Positions 18,044 to 26,875 of a stretch of DNA of 64,000 bases are shown piece by piece. The position numbers were made by a program, and so were the translations under genes. This stretch comes from Pseudooceanicola marinus. GTDB lineage: Bacteria; Pseudomonadota; Alphaproteobacteria; Rhodobacterales; Rhodobacteraceae. How positions within the stretch are numbered: position 1 is the stretch's first letter; every line of letters begins with the position of its first letter. Below the pieces are notes generated by a model. That model was not told where the DNA came from, made no database searches, and saw only the letters and a list, made by a program, of their open reading frames with translations. The stretch lies in NCBI RefSeq assembly GCF_020177265.1, contig NZ_JAIVMC010000006.1, positions 248,001 to 312,000 on the forward strand, given 5' to 3'.

Positions 18044-19702
18044 ATGGCAGACAGGTTCCGCATCTGGCTTGCACAGCTCAACGCCACCGTGGGCGATCTT
18101 TCCGGCAACGCCGATCTGGCCTTTGCCGCCTGGGAACAGGGCCGCGATGCCGGCGCCGATCTGGTCTGCCTGCCGGAGATGTTCATCACCGGCTACCAGA
18201 CCCAGGACCTGATCATGAAGCCGGCCTTCTACCTCGACGCCATCGCCGCCGTCGCGGCCCTGGCCGAGCGCTGCGCCGACGGCCCGCCCTTGATGATCGG
18301 CGGCCCGCATGTCGAAGGGGCCGAGCTTTTCAACGCATACCACATGCTGAAGGACGGTCGCGTCGTCTCCAGCGCGCTGAAGCACAACCTGCCCAACGAC
18401 ACTGTCTTCGACGAAGTGCGCCTCTACGACAGCGGCCCCCTGGGCGGCCCGCTGGCCGTGGGCAACGCCCGCGTCGGCTTCCCCATCTGCGAGGATGCCT
18501 GGCACCCCGAGGTTTCTGAAACGCTGGAGGAAACCGGCGCCGAGTTCCTCATCGTGCCCAATGGATCGCCCTATGCCCGGCACAAGATGGACACCCGTTA
18601 CAACCACATGGTCGGCCGCGTGGTCGAAACCGGCCTGCCGCTGATCTACCTCAACCTGGTGGGCGGCCAGGACGACCAGGTCTTCGACGGCGGCAGCTTC
18701 GGGTTGAACCCGCACGGCGGGCTGGCCTTCCAGATGCCGGTCTTCGACGAGGCCCAGCAGATGGTCGAGTTGGAACGCGGCACCGAGGGCTGGCGCATCG
18801 TCGAGGCCGAAAAGGCCCATATGCCCGACGAGTGGGAGCAGGATTACCGCGTCATGGTCGAGTCCTTGCGCGACTATTGCCGCAAGACCGGGTTCAGGAA
18901 GGTTCTGCTGGGGCTTTCGGGCGGCATCGATTCGGCCCTGGTCGCCACCATCGCCGCCGATGCCCTGGGCCCTGACAACGTGCGCTGCGTCATGCTGCCC
19001 TCCGAATACACCTCCGCGCATTCGCTGGAAGACGCCGAGGCCTGCGCCAAGGCGCTTGGCTGCCGCTACGACTACCTGCCGATCTCCGGCCCCCGCGACG
19101 CAGTGACAGAGGCGCTGGCGCCGCTCTTCGAGGGCACCCAGCCCGACCTGACCGAGGAGAACATCCAGTCCCGCCTGCGCGGGCTACTGCTGATGGCGCT
19201 GTCGAACAAGTTCGGGGCCATGCTGCTGACCACCGGCAACAAGTCCGAGGTCGCCGTGGGATACGCCACGATCTACGGCGACATGTCCGGCGGCTACAAT
19301 CCGATCAAGGACCTCTACAAGACCCGCGTCTTCGAGACCTGCCGCTGGCGCAACGCCAATCACCGCGACTGGATGATGGGCAACGAGGGCGAGGTGATCC
19401 CCGAACGGATCATCACCAAGCCGCCCTCGGCCGAGCTGCGCGAGGACCAGAAGGACAGCGATTCGCTGCCCGACTATCCGGTGCTGGACGGGATCCTGAC
19501 CATGTTGGTGGATGATGAGCGGTCGGTGGCCGACTGCCTGGCAGCCGGCTATGACCGCGACGACGTGAAGAAGGTCGAGCGGCTGATCTACCTGTCAGAG
19601 TACAAGCGTTTCCAGGCGGCCCCCGGCGCACGGCTGACCAACCGGGCCTTCTGGCTGGACCGGCGTTATCCCATCGTGAACCGCTGGCGGGACCCGAGCT
19701 GA
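18044..19702 (+). CDS. nadE: glutamine-dependent NAD(+) synthase
   Basis: Final step of NAD synthesis: amidation of nicotinic acid adenine dinucleotide using glutamine. The 552-residue protein has an N-terminal nitrilase-like glutaminase domain (catalytic Glu in CLPEMFITGYQ, Lys in SALKHNLPN, Cys in ICEDAWHPE) and a C-terminal synthetase domain with the PP-loop LGLSGGIDSALVATIAADAL and TGNKSEVAVGYATIYGDMSG. AAGGAGG lies 6 bases before the ATG. It is probably a single-gene unit; the MORN gene is divergent across a 230-base gap. Confidence 0.96.
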   Translation: MADRFRIWLAQLNATVGDLSGNADLAFAAWEQGRDAGADLVCLPEMFITGYQTQDLIMKPAFYLDAIAAVAALAERCADGPPLMIGGPHVEGAELFNAYHMLKDGRVVSSALKHNLPNDTVFDEVRLYDSGPLGGPLAVGNARVGFPICEDAWHPEVSETLEETGAEFLIVPNGSPYARHKMDTRYNHMVGRVVETGLPLIYLNLVGGQDDQVFDGGSFGLNPHGGLAFQMPVFDEAQQMVELERGTEGWRIVEAEKAHMPDEWEQDYRVMVESLRDYCRKTGFRKVLLGLSGGIDSALVATIAADALGPDNVRCVMLPSEYTSAHSLEDAEACAKALGCRYDYLPISGPRDAVTEALAPLFEGTQPDLTEENIQSRLRGLLLMALSNKFGAMLLTTGNKSEVAVGYATIYGDMSGGYNPIKDLYKTRVFETCRWRNANHRDWMMGNEGEVIPERIITKPPSAELREDQKDSDSLPDYPVLDGILTMLVDDERSVADCLAAGYDRDDVKKVERLIYLSEYKRFQAAPGARLTNRAFWLDRRYPIVNRWRDPS

Positions 19703-19843
19703 GGCCCGGCGTCGGTCACCGCCCCGGTATCCGCGCGGCCGTCATCGGCGGCGACATGTCCATCGGATGGCGTATCTTCAGTCATGACAGAAATGCGTGA
19801 ATTGCATGTACCCTTCCGCTGCGGCAGCCGCTAGTTTGAACGC

Positions 19844-20200
19844 ATGAAAGAACTCCCCGGCGCCAAGCCTCGTTTCCTGCGAGGGCTCGACCGTTTCACG
19901 CGGCAGGATGTCCTCGATGCCATGTCCCTCATCGATCACTACGGCGAAGACTGGCTGCATGAGGTGACGGGCCGCCGCCGCACCGCCACCCGCTACATCC
20001 AGAACCAGGGGCGCCGCTATCCGGCGAAGGCCACGGGTTACCTGGCGGCACAGCTTTGCGCCGGGATCGCCCGGATGGAAAGCACGCCGGCCAAGGTCGA
20101 GCGCGTCGAACGCGCCCTGGTACGCTGTGGTTTCCGGATCCAGCGCGCCCGGACACCGGTCAGTGGCAAGGTCCTGGCCGACGCCGGCCCCGAACGCTAG
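19844..20200 (+). CDS. small orphan protein, possible ScoMcrA-head-like domain
   Basis: A basic 118-residue protein that I do not firmly recognise. Residues 18-65 (FTRQDVLDAMSLIDHYGEDW... then ATRYIQNQGRRYPAKATGYLA) resemble, from memory, the N-terminal head domain of ScoMcrA-type modification-dependent endonucleases, whose pattern is roughly DVLxAIxEYDxLG...RYFLxxxGRRYDSKAIxGxA. No nuclease (HNH) or SRA domain follows here and none is encoded nearby. Codon use and GC content look native. It could be an orphan DNA-binding domain or unrelated; only a profile search can decide. Confidence 0.55.
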   Translation: MKELPGAKPRFLRGLDRFTRQDVLDAMSLIDHYGEDWLHEVTGRRRTATRYIQNQGRRYPAKATGYLAAQLCAGIARMESTPAKVERVERALVRCGFRIQRARTPVSGKVLADAGPER

Positions 20201-20310
20201 GCGCGGCGCCACAACCACGGCCCGAAAACGACACATCATCAGTCGGAAACGTCGCAGCCTGAGCCGCGCTTCGCGGGCAGGATGGCGCACCCTTTCCAAT
20301 CCCGACGCCG

Positions 20311-20862
20311 ATGATCACCTTCCATACCGTTCCCGACGCCTTCTCTCCCGCCGAATGCAGCCAGTTGATCGAGGTGGCCCGCGCCGCGCCCGCCGCCGAT
20401 GCGGGCCTCGTGCGGGCCACGACCGAACACAACCTGCGCCGCGCCGACCTGGTCTGGCTCGACGACCTGCCCGACACCGACTGGGTGATGGAGCGGCTGA
20501 TTGCCCTGGTGGCCCGGGCCAATCGCGAGGTCTTCGACTTCGACCTGACCGATTTCGCCGAATCGCCCCAGATCGCCCGCTACGGCGCCGAACGCGAAGG
20601 GCACTTCACCTGGCATTCCGACATCGGCGAGGGCCGTCTGGCGGCGCGGCGCAAGCTGACGCTGGTCACCCAGCTGTCGGAGCCCGGCGCCTACCAGGGC
20701 GGCACGCTGGAGGTCTGGATGAACTCCAACCTCGCCACCGCGCCTCTGGAGCCGGGCACCGCGGTGCTGTTCCCCTCCTTCGCGCTGCATCGGGTGACCC
20801 CGGTGACCGGGGGAGAGCGGTTTTCCTTCACCGTCTGGGCCCACGGCGCCCCCTTCCGCTAA
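20311..20862 (+). CDS. 2OG-Fe(II) oxygenase family protein
   Basis: Protein of 183 residues with the complete facial triad and co-substrate arginine of the 2-oxoglutarate/Fe(II) dioxygenases: H102-x-D104 in FTWHSDIG, H160 in FALHRVTPV, and R170 in GERFSFTVW. The fold resembles prolyl-4-hydroxylase/PKHD-type members, with QGGTLEVW and LEPGTAVLFPS before the distal histidine. The substrate is unknown. No ribosome-binding site is obvious before the ATG at 20311, and the start could shift slightly. Confidence 0.85.
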   Translation: MITFHTVPDAFSPAECSQLIEVARAAPAADAGLVRATTEHNLRRADLVWLDDLPDTDWVMERLIALVARANREVFDFDLTDFAESPQIARYGAEREGHFTWHSDIGEGRLAARRKLTLVTQLSEPGAYQGGTLEVWMNSNLATAPLEPGTAVLFPSFALHRVTPVTGGERFSFTVWAHGAPFR

Positions 20863-21103
20863 CACACTGACTTGATGGCGAGAAATCCTGAAGGGCGCCT
20901 CCTCGAGTCGCCTGGATCAGCGCGCGCCAGCGTTCGGTGATGCTTTTGCAGGCAAATCCTTGCCGCGCTTAGTGCATCCACGCACAACGGCTTTGCACCT
21001 GCGGCAATTCTGTCCCCGGCGTTCCGGCCCTATCTGGGGCTCAAACGAGACACCTCTGTCCCGACCGCGGGCAGACATCGCAGACAACCACAGGAGCCCC
21101 GAC

Positions 21104-21715
21104 ATGAGCGCCCCCAAGATCGCCGTCATCTACTACTCCACCTATGGCACCAACTACGCCGTCGCCGAAGAGGCCGCCCGCGCGGCCCGTGAGGCCGGCG
21201 CCGAGGTCCGCCTGCTGCGCGTGGCCGAAACGGCCCCGCAGGAGGTGATCGACACGCAGGAGCCCTGGAAGGCGCACCTCGAAGCCACCAAGGACATCCC
21301 CGTCGCCACCCCGGCCGACATGGAATGGGCCGATGGCTACTTCTTCTCCTTCCCGACCCGCTTCGGCGGCGCGCCGTCGCAGATCCGTGCCTTCATCGAC
21401 ACCCTGGGCGGTGTCTGGGCCCAGGGCGGCCTGGCCAACAAGACCGTGACAGCCTCCACCTCCACCGGCAACAATCACGGCGGCATGGAGAACACGATCC
21501 TCAGCTTCTACCCGACCGTGATGCACTGGGGCGCCATCATCGTGGCCCCAGGCTTCACCTCCGACAGCATCGTCGAAGCCGGCGGCAACCCCTACGGCTA
21601 TTCCGGCAAGGCCGGCGCCTTCGATGACAAGGGCAAAGCCGCCGTCGCGCATCAGGCCACCCGTCTGGTCGAAGTGACCGCCAAGCTGGTCGACAAGGTC
21701 GCGGAACCCGCCTGA
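21104..21715 (+). CDS. wrbA: NAD(P)H:quinone oxidoreductase WrbA
   Basis: Flavodoxin-fold FMN enzyme that reduces quinones by two electrons and protects against quinone redox cycling. In the 203-residue protein the FMN phosphate loop is [15 protein letters not shown], and [34 protein letters not shown] and the C-terminal NPYGYSG are typical of WrbA. CAGGAG lies 7 bases before the ATG. Upstream in-frame sequence was excluded as non-homologous. It is a single-gene unit followed by about 460 bases of convergent intergenic sequence. Confidence 0.93.
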   Translation: MSAPKIAVIYYSTYGTNYAVAEEAARAAREAGAEVRLLRVAETAPQEVIDTQEPWKAHLEATKDIPVATPADMEWADGYFFSFPTRFGGAPSQIRAFIDTLGGVWAQGGLANKTVTASTSTGNNHGGMENTILSFYPTVMHWGAIIVAPGFTSDSIVEAGGNPYGYSGKAGAFDDKGKAAVAHQATRLVEVTAKLVDKVAEPA

Positions 21716-22177
21716 GGCTGGAGGCGCGCCGACCGCGCCCGCCGGGTCAGGCAAAACCGTCAGTCTTGACCGCAGGCGGGACTGCCTCGGGCGCCCCAAC
21801 GACGGAAAACAGGCGCGGCCACGCCAAGTCGGCCTTTGAAAACCGGGCACGGCCCTGACGGGGGCCCGCCCAGCAATCCGATGTTTCCGGGGTCGCCCCT
21901 CTCCCCGAGGGCGGCCTACCCTCCCGGCGGCATCGGCTGGGGGAGCCTTACCGGCTCCCCCGCCCTCGGCTTGGCGCCGGCGCGGCTCACCGCCCACGCG
22001 CTGCCCCTCCTGTGACACTCTTCAGACCATAGGCACCAGGCGCGACCACCGTTCGGACTCGCCGGCATCGCCTCTCCGACACGTCCCCAAGGCTGCGGCC
22101 ACCAACAGGTCGAGCCTGCGCGCCTCCATGCCGCATGTGCGCCCTGTGCAGACAAGCCAGCCTGCGAAACCGCAACG
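21716..22177. other. 462-base convergent gap with nested inverted repeats
   Basis: No convincing gene is present on either strand. At 21905-21969 there are two overlapping inverted repeats: CCGAGGGCGG (21905-21914) with CCGCCCTCGG (21960-21969), and inside it GGGGGAGCC (21939-21947) with GGCTCCCCC (21953-21961). The two stems share bases 21960-21961, so they compete rather than stack perfectly. It may terminate wrbA or the response-regulator gene, but there is no T run. The rest of the gap shows nothing I can name. Confidence 0.5.
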
Positions 22178-22885
22178 TCAGATGGCCATGCGTTGCCCGA
22201 CCCTCGCCTGCAAGAGGCCCGCCAGCTGTCCAAGATCCGAGCGTATCGGCTGATCCTCCGCCAGCCGCGATGACAGGTGATCTGCCGCCGCCTGCAGTTC
22301 CTCATCCCCCGCACAACGCGCCACGCCCTGCAGAAACTGCCCGAGATAGAACAGCGTCTGCCTATCGGTCGCCTCCTGCAACAGCTCCGCCGCATGGGCC
22401 ATATCGTCCTTGTAGGCCACCGGATCCGGCTCTATCGGCTCCGCCGGCAGGGCGCGCGGCCCGGACCGCCGGTATTCCTCGGGCAGCTGCGCCAGGATCG
22501 CCTGCTGGAAGGCCGCGAGGCTGGTCATCGGTTTCTCGAAGAAGATCTGCGCGCCGGCCTCACGCGCCGCCGCCTCGGTCCCCGGGTCGCCCGACATGGC
22601 CGCCACGACGCCCAGGCGGGCGGCGCCACGGGTCAGCTCCCCGATCAGCTCGGCCCCCGAGCCGTCGGGAAGGCCCAGATCGACCACCGCGACCGAGGGT
22701 CGATAGACCTGCAGGTGACGGTGGGCGGAGCGCAGGCAATCGGCGCGACGGATCCGGGCGCCGGATCGCAAGCACAGCAGGCGCAGCGCCTCCGAGGCAT
22801 AAAGGCTGTCCTCGACCACCAGCACGGTCAGCCCCAACATCGGGCGACTGGCGGTCGGGGCGGCGATTGTCTCAAGCGGGTCCAT
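22178..22885 (-). CDS. response regulator with non-DNA-binding C-terminal region
   Basis: A 235-residue protein. Residues 18-130 are a receiver domain with acidic pair E25-D26 (VLVVEDSLYASE), phospho-acceptor D69 (VAVVDLGLPDGSGAEL), S98 and K118 (FFEKPM). The C-terminal 100 residues are helical (AHAAELLQEATDRQTLFYLGQFLQGVARCAGDEEL split between two helices) and contain no recognisable HTH or catalytic output domain. No partner kinase lies within the window. It may work by protein-protein contact. Confidence 0.82.
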   Translation of the reverse strand: MDPLETIAAPTASRPMLGLTVLVVEDSLYASEALRLLCLRSGARIRRADCLRSAHRHLQVYRPSVAVVDLGLPDGSGAELIGELTRGAARLGVVAAMSGDPGTEAAAREAGAQIFFEKPMTSLAAFQQAILAQLPEEYRRSGPRALPAEPIEPDPVAYKDDMAHAAELLQEATDRQTLFYLGQFLQGVARCAGDEELQAAADHLSSRLAEDQPIRSDLGQLAGLLQARVGQRMAI

Positions 22886-23090
22886 CGGATGTCCTCCTGC
22901 GGCCGGCAGGGCCTGACCTCAGGCTAGGCGGGAGAAGGTGAACGCCAAGTTAAGCGCACGCGGCCACGCCGTGCCGTCCTCGCACGCCACCGCCGGCCGC
23001 TGCGGTGTGACGCCGCGACCTGTCGGGCGTGCTTGCGCGCCGCCCCCCGGACAGGCGATAAGGACGCAGGTGAGGAAGAGGAGACCCCCC

Positions 23091-23495
23091 ATGATCGGCC
23101 GCCTGAACCATGTCGCCATTGCCGTCCCCGACCTGGAGGCCGCGGCGGAGCAGTACCGCTCGACCCTGGGCGCCGAGGTCGGCGCGCCGCAGGACGAGCC
23201 CGATCACGGCGTCACCGTGGTCTTCATCACCCTGCCCAACACCAAGATCGAGCTGCTCTACCCGTTGGGCGAAGGCAGCCCGATCCAGGGCTTCCTCGAC
23301 AAGAACCCGGCGGGCGGCATCCACCACATCTGCTATGAGGTCGACGACATCCTGGCGGCCCGCGACCGGCTGCTGGACCAGGGCGCCCGCGTCCTGGGCG
23401 GCGGAGAGCCGAAGATCGGCGCCCATGGCAAGCCGGTGCTGTTCCTGCACCCGAAGGATTTCAACGGCACCCTGATCGAGCTGGAGCAGGTCTGA
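23091..23495 (+). CDS. mce: methylmalonyl-CoA epimerase
   Basis: Interconverts (R)- and (S)-methylmalonyl-CoA in propionyl-CoA catabolism. The 134-residue protein is a single glyoxalase/VOC module pair: LNHVAIAVPDLEAAAEQYR opens the domain, GGIHHICYEVDDI carries the second metal histidine, and GKPVLFLHPKDFNGTLIELEQ ends it with the terminal glutamate ligand. AGGAAGAGGA precedes the ATG. The stop codon overlaps the next start by one base (TGATG), so the DUF1467 gene is translationally coupled. Confidence 0.93.
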   Translation: MIGRLNHVAIAVPDLEAAAEQYRSTLGAEVGAPQDEPDHGVTVVFITLPNTKIELLYPLGEGSPIQGFLDKNPAGGIHHICYEVDDILAARDRLLDQGARVLGGGEPKIGAHGKPVLFLHPKDFNGTLIELEQV

Positions 23496-23779
23496 TGGGC
23501 ATCACCTCTGGCATCGTCCTCTACGCGGTGATCTGGTGGATGACCCTGCTGATCGTCGCGCCGCTGAAGCTGAAGACGCAGCAGGACATGGGCCGCGTGC
23601 TGCGCGGCACCCAGTCGGGCTCGCTGGAGGTGCACCACCTGAAGCCGAAGCTGTGGATCACCACCGGCGCGGCCACGGTGCTTTTCGTCATCATCGCGGG
23701 CATCATCCTGTCGGGCTGGATCACCGTCGAGGATCTCGACTGGTTCAACCGCATGTCCGCCCCGGCCACGGCGGGCTGA
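23495..23779 (+). CDS. DUF1467 family membrane protein
   Basis: A 94-residue protein with two membrane helices, ITSGIVLYAVIWWMTLLIVA (residues 3-22) and TGAATVLFVIIAGIILSGW (about 57-75), separated by a basic loop containing LKPKLWIT. The family is alphaproteobacterial and of unknown function. It is translationally coupled to mce; whether it functions with it is unknown. Confidence 0.85.
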   Translation: MGITSGIVLYAVIWWMTLLIVAPLKLKTQQDMGRVLRGTQSGSLEVHHLKPKLWITTGAATVLFVIIAGIILSGWITVEDLDWFNRMSAPATAG

Positions 23780-23811
23780 CAGGGCGGCGGAGCGGATCGT
23801 CCCACCCCATA

Positions 23812-23858
23812 CTTGGGCTGAAAATACTCTCGCCGGAGGCCTGGCCCGGCACGGGCCA
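23812..23858 (-). repeat. dispersed intergenic palindromic element, copy E
   Basis: Read on the minus strand it gives GGCCTCCGGCGAGAGTATTT followed by TCAGCCCAAG, preceded by the GC hairpin TGGCCCGTGCCGGGCCA. It lies in the convergent gap between the DUF1467 and EI24 genes. Confidence 0.6.
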
Positions 23859-23875
23859 ACCCGGCCTGCCAGATG

Positions 23876-23903
23876 AAAAAGGCGCGCCCGACGGGCACGC
23901 CTT
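23876..23903 (-). terminator. intrinsic terminator of the nitroreductase-EI24 unit
   Basis: AAGGCG-C-GCCC and GGGC-A-CGCCTT pair with one mismatch around a 2-4 base loop, followed on the minus strand by CTTTTTCATC. It lies about 37 bases beyond the EI24 stop. Confidence 0.7.
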
Positions 23904-23939
23904 CCCTCCGATCGGGGCAGTTCCAGTTTTCGCATCGAC

Positions 23940-24647
23940 CTAGCGGCGCTTGGCGGCCAGCCCGTGGAAGATATGGGTGAAGGTGGCCGCCCCCAGGATC
24001 GGCACCACCAAGTTCAGGATCGGCACGGTCAGCGGCACCGCCATCAGGATGCCACCCAGCCAGATCGTCCCCATGTTGCGTTTGCGCAGTTCTTCGGCCC
24101 CCGCGCGGCCCAGGCGGCGCATGGCGGCCAGGGTAAAATATTCGCGGCCCAGCAGGTAGCCGTTCACCCCCCAGAAGATGAAGGGTGCCAGCGGTGCCAG
24201 CAGCAGGTAGAAGACCAGCGCCACCAGGTTCGCCAGGATGATGACGCCCAGGAAGCCAAGCGTATCGCGCAGGTCCTCCGCGAAGCTGGTGCCAGGCACC
24301 GGCGGCAGTTCGGGGTAGTGCCGGTCCTCCACTGCCTCGGCCACCTGGTCGAGGTACATGGAGGTGATGGCCGAGGCCACCGGCACCATCAGGAAGACCG
24401 AGATCACCATCATCGCCAGCAACCCGCCGGCGGCGGCCAGATCGTTCAGCCAGGGCACAGTGCCGATCCAGGGCAGGCTGGCGTCATCCCCGATGGCCCA
24501 GCCGATCCCGAACCAGGTGATCCAGGCCGCCCCCGCCAGCAACGCCAGCGTAAGCCCGACACCGATGAACAGCACCCGGCGAAACCGCGGATCCCCGGTC
24601 TGGCCGAGCGCCCGGGTGAAGCCCGACAGGATCAGTCCGAGATCCAT
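23940..24647 (-). CDS. EI24 domain / CysZ-like membrane protein
   Basis: A 235-residue protein with about four to six membrane segments, including RVLFIGVGLTLALLAGAAWI, GGLLAMMVISVFLMVPVASA, LGVIILANLVALVFYLLLAP and ILMAVPLTVPILNLVVPILG. The central MYLDQVAEAVEDRHYPELPP and GREYFTLAAMRRL motifs match the EI24 (etoposide-induced 2.4) family, which includes the sulfate permease CysZ. A sulfate-transport role is possible but not supported by neighbours. The start overlaps the end of the nitroreductase gene by 16 bases. Confidence 0.83.
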   Translation of the reverse strand: MDLGLILSGFTRALGQTGDPRFRRVLFIGVGLTLALLAGAAWITWFGIGWAIGDDASLPWIGTVPWLNDLAAAGGLLAMMVISVFLMVPVASAITSMYLDQVAEAVEDRHYPELPPVPGTSFAEDLRDTLGFLGVIILANLVALVFYLLLAPLAPFIFWGVNGYLLGREYFTLAAMRRLGRAGAEELRKRNMGTIWLGGILMAVPLTVPILNLVVPILGAATFTHIFHGLAAKRR

Positions 24648-25210
24648 GTGGTGATCTCCTTCAACTCGGGGCGCGGACGTTCGGGCGGGGTCACCTGTTC
24701 GGTGCCGTAGAAGATCAGCCCGGCGATGCTTTCCTCGGGCGACAGGCCCAGCCCCTCCTCGACGAAGCCACGGTCGAAGCAATGCCAGCCGGTCAGCCAG
24801 CTGGCGCCCCAGCCCGAAGCGAGACCTGCGTTCAGCGCCGCCAGGCAGACGGCCCCGGCGGAGTAGACCTGTTCGATTTCCGGCACCTTGGGCGAGGGCT
24901 TCGGGCTGGAGACGACGGCCAGGCAGACGACGGCATCATCGAACTGCTTCACGCTTTTCGCGATATCGGCCTCGGATTTCTCCAGCGCGGCGCCCCGGGT
25001 GCGGACCAGCTCGGCCAGCCGGGCAAAGGCCGCGCCTTCCAGCACGACGAACCGCCAGGGTTCCAGCTTGCCATGGTCGGGGGTGCGGGCGGCGGCGGTC
25101 AGGATGACATCCAGTTCCGCACGCGAGGGGCCGGGGGCCGCCAGGGTCTTGGCCGGGCGGGAACGGCGGGTCAGCAGGAAGTCCAGCGCCGCCTGGTTTC
25201 TCTCGGGCAT
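24632..25210 (-). CDS. nitroreductase family protein (YdjA-like)
   Basis: FMN-dependent NAD(P)H oxidoreductase of 192 residues. Family features are LLTRRSRPAKTL near the N-terminus (FMN phosphate contacts), the helix ARTPDHGKLEPWRFVVLEG, the AALNAGLASGWGASWLTGW region and the terminal IAGLIFYGTE. The short length and single domain match the YdjA/RutE-like minimal nitroreductases. The physiological substrate is unknown. It overlaps EI24 by 16 bases, so the two are probably co-translated. Confidence 0.9.
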   Translation of the reverse strand: MPERNQAALDFLLTRRSRPAKTLAAPGPSRAELDVILTAAARTPDHGKLEPWRFVVLEGAAFARLAELVRTRGAALEKSEADIAKSVKQFDDAVVCLAVVSSPKPSPKVPEIEQVYSAGAVCLAALNAGLASGWGASWLTGWHCFDRGFVEEGLGLSPEESIAGLIFYGTEQVTPPERPRPELKEITTWISD

Positions 25211-25305
25211 GGGGTCTCTCTTCGGATGGAAGGTTCCGGGTCACGGGCTATGTCGGCCCTGGGCCCCGGGGTTTCAACCCGAAAGGCCCGGGGCCGGATG
25301 CGGGA

Positions 25306-26427
25306 CTAACCGAGGGCCGCCGCGATCTCGCCGATCACGCCCGAGATATAGGCGTTGAAGCCGTCGTTGGGCTGGCGGATGCGCACGGTTTCGGCCATCG
25401 GATCCTCCACCCGGATCTGCGTGCCTGACAGCACCTCGATCACGCGGTGACCGCAGAAGGGCACGTAGACCTCGGAATAGCCGCCCTCATGCACCATCAG
25501 CAGGCGCCCGTCGCAGAGGCGCTCGGCCAGGGCCTTCATCCGGGCGGTCATCTCGCCGTAGGTCTCCATCGTGCAGCACATGCGCGCGATGGGATCATAG
25601 ATCCCGGCGTCGAAGCCGCAGGCGACGATGATGACGTCGGGCTTGTAGTCCTCCAGCGCCGGCGCGACGATCCGGTCCAACACCTCCAGGTAGCCGACAT
25701 GGCCCACGCCGGGCGGCAGGGGGATGTTGATGTTGTACCCCGCGCCCGCATCGCGGCCCCGGTCGGCCAGGGCTCCGGTGTCGAGGGGATAGTTGTTCTC
25801 CTGGTGGATCGAGATCGTCAGCACGTCGTCGCGGTCGTAGAAGATATGCTCGGTGCCGTTGCCATGGTGCACGTCCCAGTCCAGCACGGCCACGCGCGGC
25901 GCCTCGCCCCGGGCCTTCGCGGCCTCCACGGCGATGGCGATATTGGCCATCAGGCAGAACCCGTTGGGCCAGTCGGGCAGGCAATGGTGCCCCGGGGGGC
26001 GCGACAGGGCATAGGCGTTGTCGACCCGGCCGGCCATGATGTCCGCAAGCGCCGTCGTCGCCAGCCCGGCAGACAGTGCCGCGATCTCGTATCCGCCCCG
26101 ACCGAAGGGCGTGCGCAGGCCCAGCTCTCCGCCGCCCGCGTCCGACATCGCCTTGAACTCATCAAGGTAGCTGGCGGGATGGACCCGCAGCAGGTCTTCG
26201 CGGCTGGCCTCGGGGGCAGAGGAGACATGCAGCTCCGAGGTCAGCCCCGACACGTCCAGCAGGTTCTTCAGCCGGCGCTTGGTCTCCGGGCTTTCGGGCA
26301 ACCCGCCGGCCGCCAGGGGCTGCACGTAGCCCCCCACGGGCAGGGTCAGGGCGTAGTTGCCGCCCGAATGCCAGAAGCACCGTTCATCCCAGTAGAATCC
26401 TGTCCGGCTCGTCGGGTCGGTTGACAT
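25306..26427 (-). CDS. class II histone deacetylase family hydrolase
   Basis: Zn-dependent amidohydrolase of the HDAC/acetylpolyamine amidohydrolase superfamily, 373 residues. It contains RPPGHHCLPDWPNGFC (catalytic His pair), VLDWDVHHGNGTEHIFY (Asp and His metal ligands), SIHQENNYPLDTG, and VACGFDAGIYDP (third metal Asp). In bacteria such enzymes deacetylate small amines or lysines; the actual substrate here is not evident. The start is set at MSTDPTSRTGFYWDE because the longer frame runs over the divergent yggU gene. Confidence 0.9.
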   Translation of the reverse strand: MSTDPTSRTGFYWDERCFWHSGGNYALTLPVGGYVQPLAAGGLPESPETKRRLKNLLDVSGLTSELHVSSAPEASREDLLRVHPASYLDEFKAMSDAGGGELGLRTPFGRGGYEIAALSAGLATTALADIMAGRVDNAYALSRPPGHHCLPDWPNGFCLMANIAIAVEAAKARGEAPRVAVLDWDVHHGNGTEHIFYDRDDVLTISIHQENNYPLDTGALADRGRDAGAGYNINIPLPPGVGHVGYLEVLDRIVAPALEDYKPDVIIVACGFDAGIYDPIARMCCTMETYGEMTARMKALAERLCDGRLLMVHEGGYSEVYVPFCGHRVIEVLSGTQIRVEDPMAETVRIRQPNDGFNAYISGVIGEIAAALG

Positions 26428-26566
26428 GCTTGCGCCTCCTGGTGTCTTTCGTCGGGCGCAGACTGATCCGGGGCGGCCCGGGTTGCAAGGGCCACCCGCC
26501 CCAAGCGCATCGCCCGCCGGTCCGCGCCGCCGCCCCTGCCCCTGTCCCTGTCCGAAAGGAGGGCCC

Positions 26567-26833
26567 ATGGCCGTGAAGCTTCCCGATCTGACGCACCTGG
26601 CCCACCCGGGAAGGGAGATCGCCACGCGGGTCACGCCGAAGGCCTCACGCGACCGGATCGCGGAAGGCGAGGACGGCACGCTGCGCGTGCATGTCACCGC
26701 CGTGCCGGAGGACGGCAAGGCAAACGAGGCGGTGCGCAAGATTTTGGCGAAATCGCTGGGGCTGGCCAAGACACGGCTGGTGCTGATCCGGGGCCAGACA
26801 TCGCGCGAGAAGGTGTTCCGCATCGATGACTAG
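26567..26833 (+). CDS. yggU: DUF167 (YggU/UPF0235) family protein
   Basis: Small 88-residue protein with the family core TRVTPKASRDRI, VHVTAVPEDGKANEAVRKIL and LVLIRGQTSREKVFRI. The family is conserved from bacteria to humans without an assigned function. The ATG follows AAAGGAGGG by 4-6 bases. It is divergent from the HDAC-like gene across 139 bases. Confidence 0.88.
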   Translation: MAVKLPDLTHLAHPGREIATRVTPKASRDRIAEGEDGTLRVHVTAVPEDGKANEAVRKILAKSLGLAKTRLVLIRGQTSREKVFRIDD

Positions 26834-26875
26834 ACGACGACGCGGGGCGCCACGCGCCGGCGCCCTGAGCCGCGG

